A stretch of DNA of 46,667 nt from CAMTWZ01 sp964412365 (GTDB lineage: Bacteria > Bacteroidota > Rhodothermia > Balneolales > HLUCCA01). Position 1 is the first letter of the stretch. Every line of letters begins with the position of its first letter. The notes beneath the pieces are model-generated. The model worked only from the letters and a program-made list of their open reading frames with translations. It did not search any database and was not told where the DNA came from. The stretch is taken from NCBI GenBank assembly GCA_964412365.1, contig CAYPOI010000013.1, forward strand, positions 1-46,667. Direction: 5' to 3'. Below, one piece after another: positions 25,492-33,169 of this stretch. The translations under genes and the position numbers were made by a program.

Positions 25492-28400
25492 CGGCTATGG
25501 GATCGGTTTTGTGAATGGCATCGAATCCGAGTCGCTCAACCAACCCGTTGATCACGTAGTAGATACTGGGAACAACGAAGAGCATGAGTGCGGTGGAGAA
25601 GGTGAGTCCACCGATGACCGTGCGGGCCATGGGCGACCATGTTTCCGACCCGGCGCCGAGCTCCAGCGCCAGGGGCACCATCGAAAGAATCGTAGTTCCG
25701 GCCGTCATCAGAATCGGACGCAAGCGACGTGCCGCACCTTGAACGACAGCATCCAAACGGGAATACCCGCGAGACTGAAGCACCTTGATGTAATCGATCA
25801 TCACAATACCGTTGTTTACCACGATTCCGGCCAGTAGGATGAGTCCGATGAGGGCCGTGACCGACACCGCGGTTCCGGTGAAAAACAACATCAACAATAC
25901 CCCAGTCAATGCCAATGGAATGGTCATGATGATGACGAATGGCTCAACCAAGCTTTCGAACTGAGATGCCATGATCATGTAAGCGAGAATCGCGGCGATC
26001 AGGAATGCAATCATCAGGTAACGGAAACTGGCTTCTTGGTCCTCTGCGGTGCCACCGATTTCGTATCGGTATCCATCCGGCCATTCCACATCGGAGATTT
26101 GGGCGCGGGCATCACTGGTCACCCGTTTAAGATCCGCATCCCCGAAATCGGCTTGGATTTCGGTCACACGTTCTTGGTTGACCCGCAGAATATTGGACGG
26201 ACCTTGATAGCGCTCCACCCGTGCAATGCTGCTTAATGGGATGTAGGCCCCATCATTGAGGCGGATTTGAATGTCTTCGATGGCTCTGGAATCGGACTTG
26301 TTCTCGGCGGCCAATTGAACAAGAATGGTGTATTCCACACCTTGGTCCACAAAGGTGGTGGCTTCCGATCCACGAACCGAATTACTGATGGTTTGAGCGA
26401 CGGATGATGTGGACAGACCAAGTCTCGCGATGCGTTCGCGATCCATGATCACGCGCAGCTCGGGACGTCCTGCGTCTGCAGAGCTCGTCGCACTGACCAC
26501 ACCCGAGACCTGCATCAATTGAGACTTCATTCCATCCGCCAAGTCTTTCTTCTTGGCCAGATCAAACCCGAAAATATTGATGATCAGTCCTTCCTCGCCT
26601 TCCGGGTTCAGCGGGTTCTGCCGCACTTCGCGGATTTCTGCGCCGGCCACTTCGCGCAGCGCCACCAATACCTCCGCGGCGATCTCGAACTGACTACGAT
26701 CTCGCTCGCTTCGTGGCACCAACTCCACTCGAACCGTGCCCTGGTACCCACCTGGACTGTCGGCCCCTTCCACGCCGCGTTTGTCGCCATAATCGGAAAC
26801 CACGAGCCTCGCTTCGGAAACCGTACGCCCGATCACCGACTCCACTTGGTAAATCGTGTTCTGCAATTCGAACAAGTTCACTCCGGGCTCGCGCTTCACA
26901 TTCAACACGAACACGTTTTCATCCACGGGCGGGAAAAACTCGCCGCCCAATGTGAAAAACAGGGGCAACGACAATAAAAACATCACCACGCTTCCACCGA
27001 TGATCATCTTATTGCGAGCCAATGTACGCTGCAAGGCCGCTTGATATCGGGCATCCATCCGCGTGAAAAAGTCTTCCAATTTCTGTGCGACTTTGTTCTT
27101 CGGCTTCTCGACGACATCTTTGTGGTCTTCTACATCTTTGTCTTTCTTCGAGAAAAACTTCGATGCCAATAACGGAACAACCGTGAGTGCGGCGATGGTC
27201 GACATCACCAAGGCAAAGGAAACCGTCAAGGCCAAATCTTGGAACAGCACACCCGCGATTCCCGGCACAAACAAGACCGGAAGCAATACCACAAGAGTTG
27301 TCAGAGTAGACACGATGACCGGAACCGCCACTTCCTGCGCACCGAGAGTAGCGGATTTCTTGCCATCGTACCCATCTTCACGATAACGGAAGATGTTTTC
27401 CAACACCACGACCGCGTTATCGACAACGAGTCCGACCGCCAGGGTGAGTCCTGACAAGGAAATCACATTTAACGTCACATTCGCGAAATCCATGATGGAA
27501 AACGTCGCCACAATCGATACCGGAATTGAAATGGCGATGATGAGGGATGTTCGCACACTCTGCAAAAAGACCAACAAAATGATGACAACCAAGACGATGG
27601 CTTGGATCGCCGTCGAATACAAATTATTCAGCGACAGTTTGATGAACTCGGCTTTGTTGGTCAACACTTCGAGCGTCATGTCACTGGCAAGAATACCACG
27701 TATGCGGTCTAGCTCTGTAAGCACGTTCGCAGCGGTGGTCACCACATTCACATCGCTTTGGCGATACAGATTGATGATGAGGCCTTCTTCACCGCGCACA
27801 TGCACGTTTCCGATGGGCTGTGCCACGCCGTCTTCCACATCCGCCACATCTTTGAGCATGATGGGAACATCATTCCGAACACCGACAATCGTGTTTCGGA
27901 TCTGTTCGATATTCTTGAACTCACCGATGGTTCTCAACGAATAGACGATGCGACCTTCAATGAGCTCCCCCGCCGGGACTTGCAAGTTCTCTTGACGCAG
28001 CCGGTTCGCGACTGTAGCCACATCCAACCCGAATGCGAGAATCTGCTCATTGCGCATCCAGAGGTTGATCTGGCGCTCGCGTCCGCCGGCTGTTTCGGCT
28101 GCAGCGATGCCTGGAATACGCTCAAGTCGTTGCTCCAACTGTTGCGTGGCGACGGTACGAAGTTCGCTGGAACTGCGCGTTGGCGACGACAATGTGAGCA
28201 CGATGATCGGTTCCTGGTTCGGGTCGTAGCTGAACACGATCGGCTGATCGGCATCTTGCGGAATCGCGCGTCGAGCGAAATCGATCTGTTTCCGCACATC
28301 CGATTCGGCGATGAACAGATCTGTACCCCAGTTGAAATACAGTTTGATGACCGACGCCCCTTGGCTCGACAGAGACCGGATGCGCTGCAATCCACTCACC

Positions 28401-28621
28401 GATCCCACTTGTTCCTCGATCGGTCTGGAAATTAGCGTTTCGATGTCTTCCGGCGCAACGCCTTCATAGGTCGTGTAAATGGTGATCGTCGGAAACGACA
28501 CATCCGGATACAGATTCAGGCTCAATCGGCTCAGGCCGAACAAACCGAATCCGATCACGATGATCGTCATCATGATAAATGTTACCGGACGATCGACCGC
28601 GAGTTTGCTCAGATTGCTCAT
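25472..28621 (-). CDS. RND efflux permease, first subunit of the operon
   Basis: A 1049-residue HAE/AcrB-like permease. N-terminal LAVDRPVTFIMMTIIVIGFGLFGLSRLSLNLYPDVSFPTITI is the usual helix-1 opening. Helix 4 has GLVVDNAVVVLENI (Asp-Asn instead of Asp-Asp), and helix 10 has GIVVNNGIVMIDYI (Asn at the AcrB Lys position). A charged cytosolic linker (KKDKDVEDHKDVVEKPKNK) sits between the halves. The start overlaps the adaptor stop by 4 bases, and the end overlaps the next pump by 20 bases. It is clearly diverged from the second pump, not a recent duplicate. No outer-membrane channel gene is present. Confidence 0.93.
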   Translation of the reverse strand: MSNLSKLAVDRPVTFIMMTIIVIGFGLFGLSRLSLNLYPDVSFPTITIYTTYEGVAPEDIETLISRPIEEQVGSVSGLQRIRSLSSQGASVIKLYFNWGTDLFIAESDVRKQIDFARRAIPQDADQPIVFSYDPNQEPIIVLTLSSPTRSSSELRTVATQQLEQRLERIPGIAAAETAGGRERQINLWMRNEQILAFGLDVATVANRLRQENLQVPAGELIEGRIVYSLRTIGEFKNIEQIRNTIVGVRNDVPIMLKDVADVEDGVAQPIGNVHVRGEEGLIINLYRQSDVNVVTTAANVLTELDRIRGILASDMTLEVLTNKAEFIKLSLNNLYSTAIQAIVLVVIILLVFLQSVRTSLIIAISIPVSIVATFSIMDFANVTLNVISLSGLTLAVGLVVDNAVVVLENIFRYREDGYDGKKSATLGAQEVAVPVIVSTLTTLVVLLPVLFVPGIAGVLFQDLALTVSFALVMSTIAALTVVPLLASKFFSKKDKDVEDHKDVVEKPKNKVAQKLEDFFTRMDARYQAALQRTLARNKMIIGGSVVMFLLSLPLFFTLGGEFFPPVDENVFVLNVKREPGVNLFELQNTIYQVESVIGRTVSEARLVVSDYGDKRGVEGADSPGGYQGTVRVELVPRSERDRSQFEIAAEVLVALREVAGAEIREVRQNPLNPEGEEGLIINIFGFDLAKKKDLADGMKSQLMQVSGVVSATSSADAGRPELRVIMDRERIARLGLSTSSVAQTISNSVRGSEATTFVDQGVEYTILVQLAAENKSDSRAIEDIQIRLNDGAYIPLSSIARVERYQGPSNILRVNQERVTEIQADFGDADLKRVTSDARAQISDVEWPDGYRYEIGGTAEDQEASFRYLMIAFLIAAILAYMIMASQFESLVEPFVIIMTIPLALTGVLLMLFFTGTAVSVTALIGLILLAGIVVNNGIVMIDYIKVLQSRGYSRLDAVVQGAARRLRPILMTAGTTILSMVPLALELGAGSETWSPMARTVIGGLTFSTALMLFVVPSIYYVINGLVERLGFDAIHKTDPIADEILDH

Positions 28622-29808
28622 GGGCGCGTGGCGGAGGAATCTGTGGCGATGGTTTGTCCGCCGGCGTTGAAGCGTGGCAAGCCCGAAATGCGAATCTTGG
28701 CGCCATCTTCCAAGCCGGATTGGCCGGTGATGATGAGTTTATCTCCGGGTTGTAGACCGGAAAGAATTTCGATGCGGTCGCCCTGTTGAATCCCGAGTTC
28801 CAGTTCACGTCGCACGGCCACGGAATCACCTACTGCGACGAATGCGGCGTAAGTACGCGCCAGACGGATCACATTCGATTCAGGCTGAATCACGGTTTGC
28901 ACATTTTCTACCAGCGCGGAGCGCGGAATCACTACAGAACCGGTTTTGGTGATCACATTGATGCGGGCTTCGACCAAGGCACCCGGTTGCACGGATGCAG
29001 AACGATCGGTGATGGTGATGACGACTTCTCCGAGGCCGGTGGTCGCATCCAGTTGTGGTGCGATTCGGGTGATGACCCCAGTTGCGCCGGATTGTGCCTC
29101 ATTCGACAAACGTAGTTCCACCGTCTGATCCACACGGGCATTTTGCCAATCGGACATAGTCAAAAACAAACGGACTTCGTATCCGCCGGAATTGGAGAGT
29201 TCGAAAATGGCTTGTCCCCCGCCGGCGATATCACCGACTGCAAGATTTCGTTTAGCGATGTACCCTGTGACCGGAGCCCGTACTTCCGTGTACCGCATAT
29301 TCTGAGCAGACAACGTGTAGGCGGCGAACGCGGAGCGATATTGCGCGCGACTGGATGCAGCAACGGCACGGGCGTTGTCGAACTCCGCCTGGCTCGTAAG
29401 CTCGCGATTGAAGAGGTCTGTGGCGCGGGCGAGGCTGGTACTATCGCGTTGCAAAGCGATTCTGGATTGCTCAAGTTGGGCTTCATCACGCGATAATTGT
29501 TCGCGGAACGAGGTGTCGTTCAATTTGGCCAACGACTGACCGGCTTGGACCCGATCGCCTAAATCCGCATTAATGCGGATGATGCGCTCGGTGACCTGAG
29601 CCGTAACCTGAACATTGTCTTGTGATTTGACGGTGCCATACGCACGGATTTGGTCGGAAATTGGGGCGACAGACACATCCCTCACTTCCACAGACGTGGC
29701 CCGTTGGCCGGGCCCACCGGCTCCGGGGAAACCACCAGCACGTTGCGGGGAACCGCCACCGCAAGCGGTGATGAACAATAGAGATGCAAGAATTAAATAC
29801 GTTTTCAC
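28618..29808 (-). CDS. RND periplasmic adaptor lipoprotein (membrane fusion protein)
   Basis: 396 residues. The signal peptide MKTYLILASLLFITAC carries a lipobox ITAC, so lipidation is expected at Cys16. A Gly-rich tether (GGGSPQRAGGFPGAGGPGQRA) follows. The lipoyl/barrel-sandwich halves (IRAYGTVKSQDNVQVTAQVTERI and VRAPVTGYIAKRNLAVGDIAGGGQAIFEL) flank an alpha-hairpin (~105-165). Beta-barrel and membrane-proximal domains complete the HlyD/AcrA fold. It is the first gene of the adaptor-pump-pump operon and overlaps the next start (ATGA). It would bridge the pumps to an outer-membrane channel encoded elsewhere. Confidence 0.93.
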   Translation of the reverse strand: MKTYLILASLLFITACGGGSPQRAGGFPGAGGPGQRATSVEVRDVSVAPISDQIRAYGTVKSQDNVQVTAQVTERIIRINADLGDRVQAGQSLAKLNDTSFREQLSRDEAQLEQSRIALQRDSTSLARATDLFNRELTSQAEFDNARAVAASSRAQYRSAFAAYTLSAQNMRYTEVRAPVTGYIAKRNLAVGDIAGGGQAIFELSNSGGYEVRLFLTMSDWQNARVDQTVELRLSNEAQSGATGVITRIAPQLDATTGLGEVVITITDRSASVQPGALVEARINVITKTGSVVIPRSALVENVQTVIQPESNVIRLARTYAAFVAVGDSVAVRRELELGIQQGDRIEILSGLQPGDKLIITGQSGLEDGAKIRISGLPRFNAGGQTIATDSSATRP

Positions 29809-29841
29809 GGAGAATAGGACTGATGGTTATACTGCAGATAA

Positions 29842-29849
29842 CAAAGGTA
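29842..29849 (-). promoter_or_regulatory. -7 box of the RND operon promoter
   Basis: TACCTTTG on the minus strand is an exact TAnnTTTG match, 33 bases before the adaptor ATG. No clear TTG lies at the ideal -33 distance, so this is a moderate prediction. Confidence 0.4.
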
Positions 29850-29917
29850 TAAGTTTCAACCCGTTAAGATGAATGAACGTTTAGACTTAAGCGGTGTTTA
29901 ATGGGTTTTTACAAGGA

Positions 29918-29966
29918 TGAAATCAGTGAGCGGGAATCAGAAATCGGAAATCGGAAAGCAGAAATC
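29918..29966. repeat. heptamer repeat array 1 (RGAAATC type)
   Basis: Seven 7-base units in phase: TGAAATC, AGTGAGC, GGGAATC, AGAAATC, GGAAATC, GGAAAGC, AGAAATC. The array lies in the 197-base spacer between the divergent RND operon and transaldolase, 40 bases before the transaldolase ATG. Apart from this array and the RND promoter box, nothing else is evident in that spacer. Confidence 0.75.
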
Positions 29967-30005
29967 GTGTATTTTGATGGCAACCAATCTTACACCACAC
30001 TCTCT

Positions 30006-30662
30006 ATGAAATTTTTCATCGACACCGCCGACCTTTCCGAAATCAAAGAAGCCCATTCCATGGGAATTCTCGATGGTGTGACCACAAATCCATCCCTATG
30101 CGCCAAAGTGGGAGTGCGGGATTTCGAAGGCCATATCGCCAAAATCTGTGAAATCGTAGCAGGTGATGTGTCGGCTGAAGTGGTCGCGACCGATTATGCC
30201 GGGATGATGGAAGAAGGCCGCCGTTTGGCGAAAATCGCACCAAATGTGGTTGTGAAGATTCCGTTGATCAAAGATGGCATCAAGGCCATCAAAACCTTCA
30301 CGGACGAAGGCATCAAGACGAACTGCACCTTGTGCTTCAGCGCCACGCAAGCCCTAGTCGCCGCCAAAGCCGGCGCCACTTACATTTCACCGTTCGTTGG
30401 ACGCCTGGATGATATCTCCAGCGACGGCATGATCCTGATCGAAGAGATCTGCACCATCTACGACAACTACGGATACGAGACCGAAGTACTGGCCGCCTCC
30501 ATCCGTCACCCGATGCACGTGGTGGCTGCCGCCAAACTCGGCGCCGATGTGGCCACCATGCCCCTGAGTGTGATCGAGATGATCATCAAGCATCCGTTGA
30601 CGGATATCGGGCTTGATAAATTCCTCAAAGACTGGGAAAAGCTTCAGGCTAGTTTGAAGTAG
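30006..30662 (+). CDS. transaldolase, small TalC/FSA-like subfamily
   Basis: Transfers a dihydroxyacetone unit in the non-oxidative pentose phosphate pathway. The 218-residue TIM barrel has the compact TalC size. The Schiff-base lysine is K84 in NVVVKIPLIKDG. Glu58 (VSAEVVATD) sits where transaldolases have Glu and fructose-6-phosphate aldolases have Gln, which favours transaldolase activity. Other marks are DTADLSEIK, GVTTNPSL and ISPFVGRLDD. The start at 30006 gives the family N-terminus MKFFIDTADL; the in-frame ATG at 29901 would translate the heptamer array and is rejected. Repeat copy A begins at its stop codon. Confidence 0.93.
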   Translation: MKFFIDTADLSEIKEAHSMGILDGVTTNPSLCAKVGVRDFEGHIAKICEIVAGDVSAEVVATDYAGMMEEGRRLAKIAPNVVVKIPLIKDGIKAIKTFTDEGIKTNCTLCFSATQALVAAKAGATYISPFVGRLDDISSDGMILIEEICTIYDNYGYETEVLAASIRHPMHVVAAAKLGADVATMPLSVIEMIIKHPLTDIGLDKFLKDWEKLQASLK

Positions 30663-30786
30663 AGTTGTACTGTCCGCAAGTCCCTCTTTTATCCCCAAAA
30701 ACGCCGGCTGTTTCATAAAAAGGCCGGTTTTAATGCGTCATTTTTCGGAATTTGCACAGATTTCACAGTTATTTTACGTAACGAAA
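30661..30786. repeat. dispersed direct repeat, copy A
   Basis: It shares two conserved blocks with copy B at 33039-33164: ACTGTCCGCAAGTCCCTCT (30669-30687, 19/19 identical) and a 38-base block at 30749-30786 (33/38 identical, containing TTGCACAGATT and TTTACGTAA). The blocks are separated by exactly 61 bases in both copies, with a diverged middle. It fills the spacer between the convergent transaldolase and HD genes. Its middle holds CCGG/CCGG plus AAAA/TTTT arms near 30696-30732 that might act as a weak terminator. Confidence 0.8.
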
Positions 30787-30833
30787 TTCGCGTTTTAGGG
30801 CTTGACTTCGTTATGCAAGCGTTAAATCTCATT

Positions 30834-30896
30834 CTTCCGACTTCCATCTTCCTACTTCGGCCTTTTAACTTCCTACGTCTGCCTTCCTACGTCTCA
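30834..30896. repeat. heptamer repeat array 2 (CTTCCNN type)
   Basis: Nine 7-base units: CTTCCGA, CTTCCAT, CTTCCTA, CTTCGGC, CTTTTAA, CTTCCTA, CGTCTGC, CTTCCTA, CGTCTCA. The last 10 bases form the stop codon and final codons of the HD-domain gene on the minus strand. Confidence 0.85.
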
Positions 30897-31426
30897 GCAA
30901 ACACACCAGCCAAAAATAAAATATGAGCGTCGAGCTCTTGCCCGATGAGCTCCGCGCCGTGGCGGATGTCGTCTCGGCTGACGGCCGCGGCGAACTTCGG
31001 GTCTTTTAGCTTCTTTGTGACGGATTTCGCCGACATCCCCACAAATCCTTCCGGACGCATCAACGATACCGCGTGCATGAATCCGCTGAGTTCGTCGCAA
31101 GCAAACAGGTAGCGCTCGATCTCGGTTTCAGGGTGCTTGCCCGTCCTCTCCGGCGCGTGGGCCTTGATCGCATCCAACACATCGTCCCACAGGCCACGGC
31201 CAGGTAAGATCTGAGTCAGCGCGTAGGTCGGATGCTCATCCGGATGCTTTTCCCAATCCAAATCGTGCAACAATCCGGCCAATCCCCATTGATGCCGTGT
31301 CTGGGCATCCTTCCCAAGCTTGTCGGCATACGCGAGCATCGCCGCGGACACCATCTTGCAGTGATGGCGCAGCGCTGGGTTATCGATCCACGTTTCGAGA
31401 AGGAGTTCGGCGTCGGGCTGTGTCAT
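30887..31426 (-). CDS. HD-domain protein (predicted metal-dependent phosphohydrolase)
   Basis: 179 residues of the HD superfamily, which hydrolyses phosphate esters or nucleotides. The metal motif is visible as HH at 21-22, H54-D55 in GLLHDLDWEKHPDEHP, and a later Asp in ACDELSGF (~111). Family members of this kind are usually annotated only as HD-domain hydrolases, and no substrate is apparent. The C-terminal codons lie in heptamer array 2, and the upstream region is heptamer array 3. It is on the same strand as crtI, 77 bases downstream, and both lie between the two direct-repeat copies. Confidence 0.85.
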   Translation of the reverse strand: MTQPDAELLLETWIDNPALRHHCKMVSAAMLAYADKLGKDAQTRHQWGLAGLLHDLDWEKHPDEHPTYALTQILPGRGLWDDVLDAIKAHAPERTGKHPETEIERYLFACDELSGFMHAVSLMRPEGFVGMSAKSVTKKLKDPKFAAAVSRDDIRHGAELIGQELDAHILFLAGVFAET

Positions 31427-31433
31427 GAGAGTG

Positions 31434-31496
31434 TTGTCGGTTTTCGGTTGTCTGTTTTCCTTCTACAAGTTCAACATTCAACCTTCAACATTCAAC
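31434..31496. repeat. heptamer repeat array 3 (TTKTCKG then ATTCAAC type)
   Basis: Nine 7-base units: TTGTCGG, TTTTCGG, TTGTCTG, TTTTCCT, TCTACAA, GTTCAAC, ATTCAAC, CTTCAAC, ATTCAAC. It occupies almost all of the 77-base spacer between the crtI stop and the HD-gene start. It has the same length (63 bases) as array 2. Confidence 0.8.
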
Positions 31497-31503
31497 ATTT
31501 CTT

Positions 31504-32988
31504 CTATCCCAAATCTTCCGCCACCAATTTCTCCGCGATGACCGAGCTCGACAACACCCCCGGCAGCCCAGCACCCGGGTGCGTTCCGGCTCCGACAAAA
31601 TACAATCTCTCGACATCCTCACTTCTGTTGTGCGGACGAAACCATGCACTTTGCGTGAGCACCGGCTCGACGGAAAACGCCGATCCGAGGTAGCTGTTCA
31701 AGTCGTTCTGGAAGTGCAAGGGATCGATGTAATGCTCAGCCACGATGTTCGCTTGAAGATCCGGCAAGTAATTTTCTTCCAAGAAATTCATGATTCGGTC
31801 GCGGTACGTCTTCGCGAAGGTCGTCCAATCCGTTCCCGATGCCAAGTGCGGCACGGGCGATAGCACATAAAACGCTTCTCCACCATCCGGCGCCATCGAC
31901 GGATCGGTGTAGGTTGGCATATGCAGATAGAGCGAAAAATCATCTGCCAAGTGCTTCTTGTGGAAGATATCGGTCAACAAATCCTTGTATCGCGGACCCA
32001 AAATGATGTTGTGATGCTTCAATTTGGTGTCGGTGTACCGCTTCTTCGTCCCGAAATAAATCACGAAGAGCGACATGCTGTACTTCATCCCCTTCACCTT
32101 CTTGTCGGTGTATTTGCGTCGATGTTCCGGTTTGATGAGGTTCAAATATGTAAAGGGCACATCCGCATTCGACACGACCGCATCCGCATCCAGTTTTTCA
32201 CCGGACTTGAGCATCACGCCGCGCGCACGCCCATTTGAAACCAAGATTTCGGCAACTTCCTGCTCGTAGTGAAATTTGCCGCCCATGTCTTCAATCAATT
32301 TCACAAGCGCGTTGATGATGGCACCGGTGCCACCCATCGCGTAATGCACACCCCACTCACGCTCCAGGTAATGGATCATCGCATAAATGGATGTGGTGTC
32401 GAATGGATTTCCACCCACCAGCAGCGGATGGAAGGAAAAGCACTGACGCAGGAAATCGTTCTTCACGAAGCTGCTCACATAGCTGTACACCGATTTGTAG
32501 GATTGCAGCTTAATGAGATCAGGCGCCACGCGAAGCATATCCATCACCTTGAGGAAGGGCTGGTCGGCGAGCTCCACAAATCCTTTCTGAAAAATGGCTT
32601 TTGTGGTCTTGATGAAATCGAGATAACCCTGTTTGTCTTCGGGGTTCCATTTGTCGATCTCACCTAAGGTGAAGGCCTCATCCCCATTGTAATCGAACTG
32701 ACGGCCTTCGTGATTGAAAATTCGATAGAAGGGATCGCAAGGGACAAAAGTGATATAGTCTTCTCTCTTTTTTCCGGCCAAGGCGAACAGATCGTCGAAC
32801 ATGAATGGCGCGGTGATGACCGTCGGACCACCATCAAACTTGAACCCATTCACATCATAGACATACCCGCGTCCGCCGGGTTTATCGCGTTTTTCATAGA
32901 GGTCGACGGAATAGCCTTTGGCCAGTAGACGGACGGCGGCACCGAGGGCGCCAAAGCCCGTGCCGATGATGATGATTTTTTTTTTCAT
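31504..32988 (-). CDS. crtI: phytoene desaturase / CrtI-type carotenoid oxidoreductase
   Basis: A 494-residue FAD flavoprotein introducing double bases into the carotenoid backbone (for example phytoene to lycopene). The dinucleotide motif IIIIGTGFGALGAAVRLLAKGYSVDLYEKRDKPGGRGYVYDVNGFKFDGGPTVIT opens the protein. YAMGGTGAIINALVKLIEDMGG and the bacterial-type C-terminal signature LYFVGAGTHPGAGLPGVLSSSVIAEKL are also typical. The exact number of steps, or a desaturase versus ketolase role (CrtI/CrtO-like), cannot be fixed. No crtB, crtY or crtE is adjacent. The region upstream of its start carries repeat copy B, which may contribute regulatory sequence. Confidence 0.92.
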   Translation of the reverse strand: MKKKIIIIGTGFGALGAAVRLLAKGYSVDLYEKRDKPGGRGYVYDVNGFKFDGGPTVITAPFMFDDLFALAGKKREDYITFVPCDPFYRIFNHEGRQFDYNGDEAFTLGEIDKWNPEDKQGYLDFIKTTKAIFQKGFVELADQPFLKVMDMLRVAPDLIKLQSYKSVYSYVSSFVKNDFLRQCFSFHPLLVGGNPFDTTSIYAMIHYLEREWGVHYAMGGTGAIINALVKLIEDMGGKFHYEQEVAEILVSNGRARGVMLKSGEKLDADAVVSNADVPFTYLNLIKPEHRRKYTDKKVKGMKYSMSLFVIYFGTKKRYTDTKLKHHNIILGPRYKDLLTDIFHKKHLADDFSLYLHMPTYTDPSMAPDGGEAFYVLSPVPHLASGTDWTTFAKTYRDRIMNFLEENYLPDLQANIVAEHYIDPLHFQNDLNSYLGSAFSVEPVLTQSAWFRPHNRSEDVERLYFVGAGTHPGAGLPGVLSSSVIAEKLVAEDLG

Positions 32989-33038
32989 GGTGCTATAAAC
33001 AAGTTACGGAGCGGGAAACGTTCGACATAGTTATTTAA

Positions 33039-33164
33039 AGAGTATCACTGTCCGCAAGTCCCTCTACTACCTCGAAATACTGCCCCCAGTGCTTCAAATC
33101 AACGATTTAAAATGGATATATCGTGCAATTTGCACAGATTCCACAGACAATTTACGTAATGAAA
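33039..33164. repeat. dispersed direct repeat, copy B
   Basis: Partner of copy A in the same orientation. Block one is ACTGTCCGCAAGTCCCTCT at 33047-33065. Block two is at 33127-33164 (TTGCACAGATT, TTTACGTAA). The spacing of 61 bases is identical to copy A. It lies upstream of crtI and ends 5 bases before the stop codon of the RlpA-type gene. The rest of this 181-base spacer shows no gene. Confidence 0.8.
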
Positions 33165-33169
33165 ACAAC

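Noticed and set aside
29901..30005. Longer transaldolase start at 29901
   Set aside because: It would add 35 residues encoded largely by the heptamer array, outside the family N-terminus MKFFIDTADL.
30801..30827. Sigma-70-like TTGAC-N15-TTAAAT after repeat copy A
   Set aside because: The window otherwise shows Bacteroidota-type promoters, no gene follows on the + strand, and AT-rich chance matches are frequent.
30834..31496. CRISPR array
   Set aside because: The units are 7 bases, contiguous and without spacers, and no cas genes are present.
30661..33164. Composite transposon or integron cassette
   Set aside because: No transposase, integrase or terminal inverted repeats are present; the flanking repeats are direct, diverged and intergenic.
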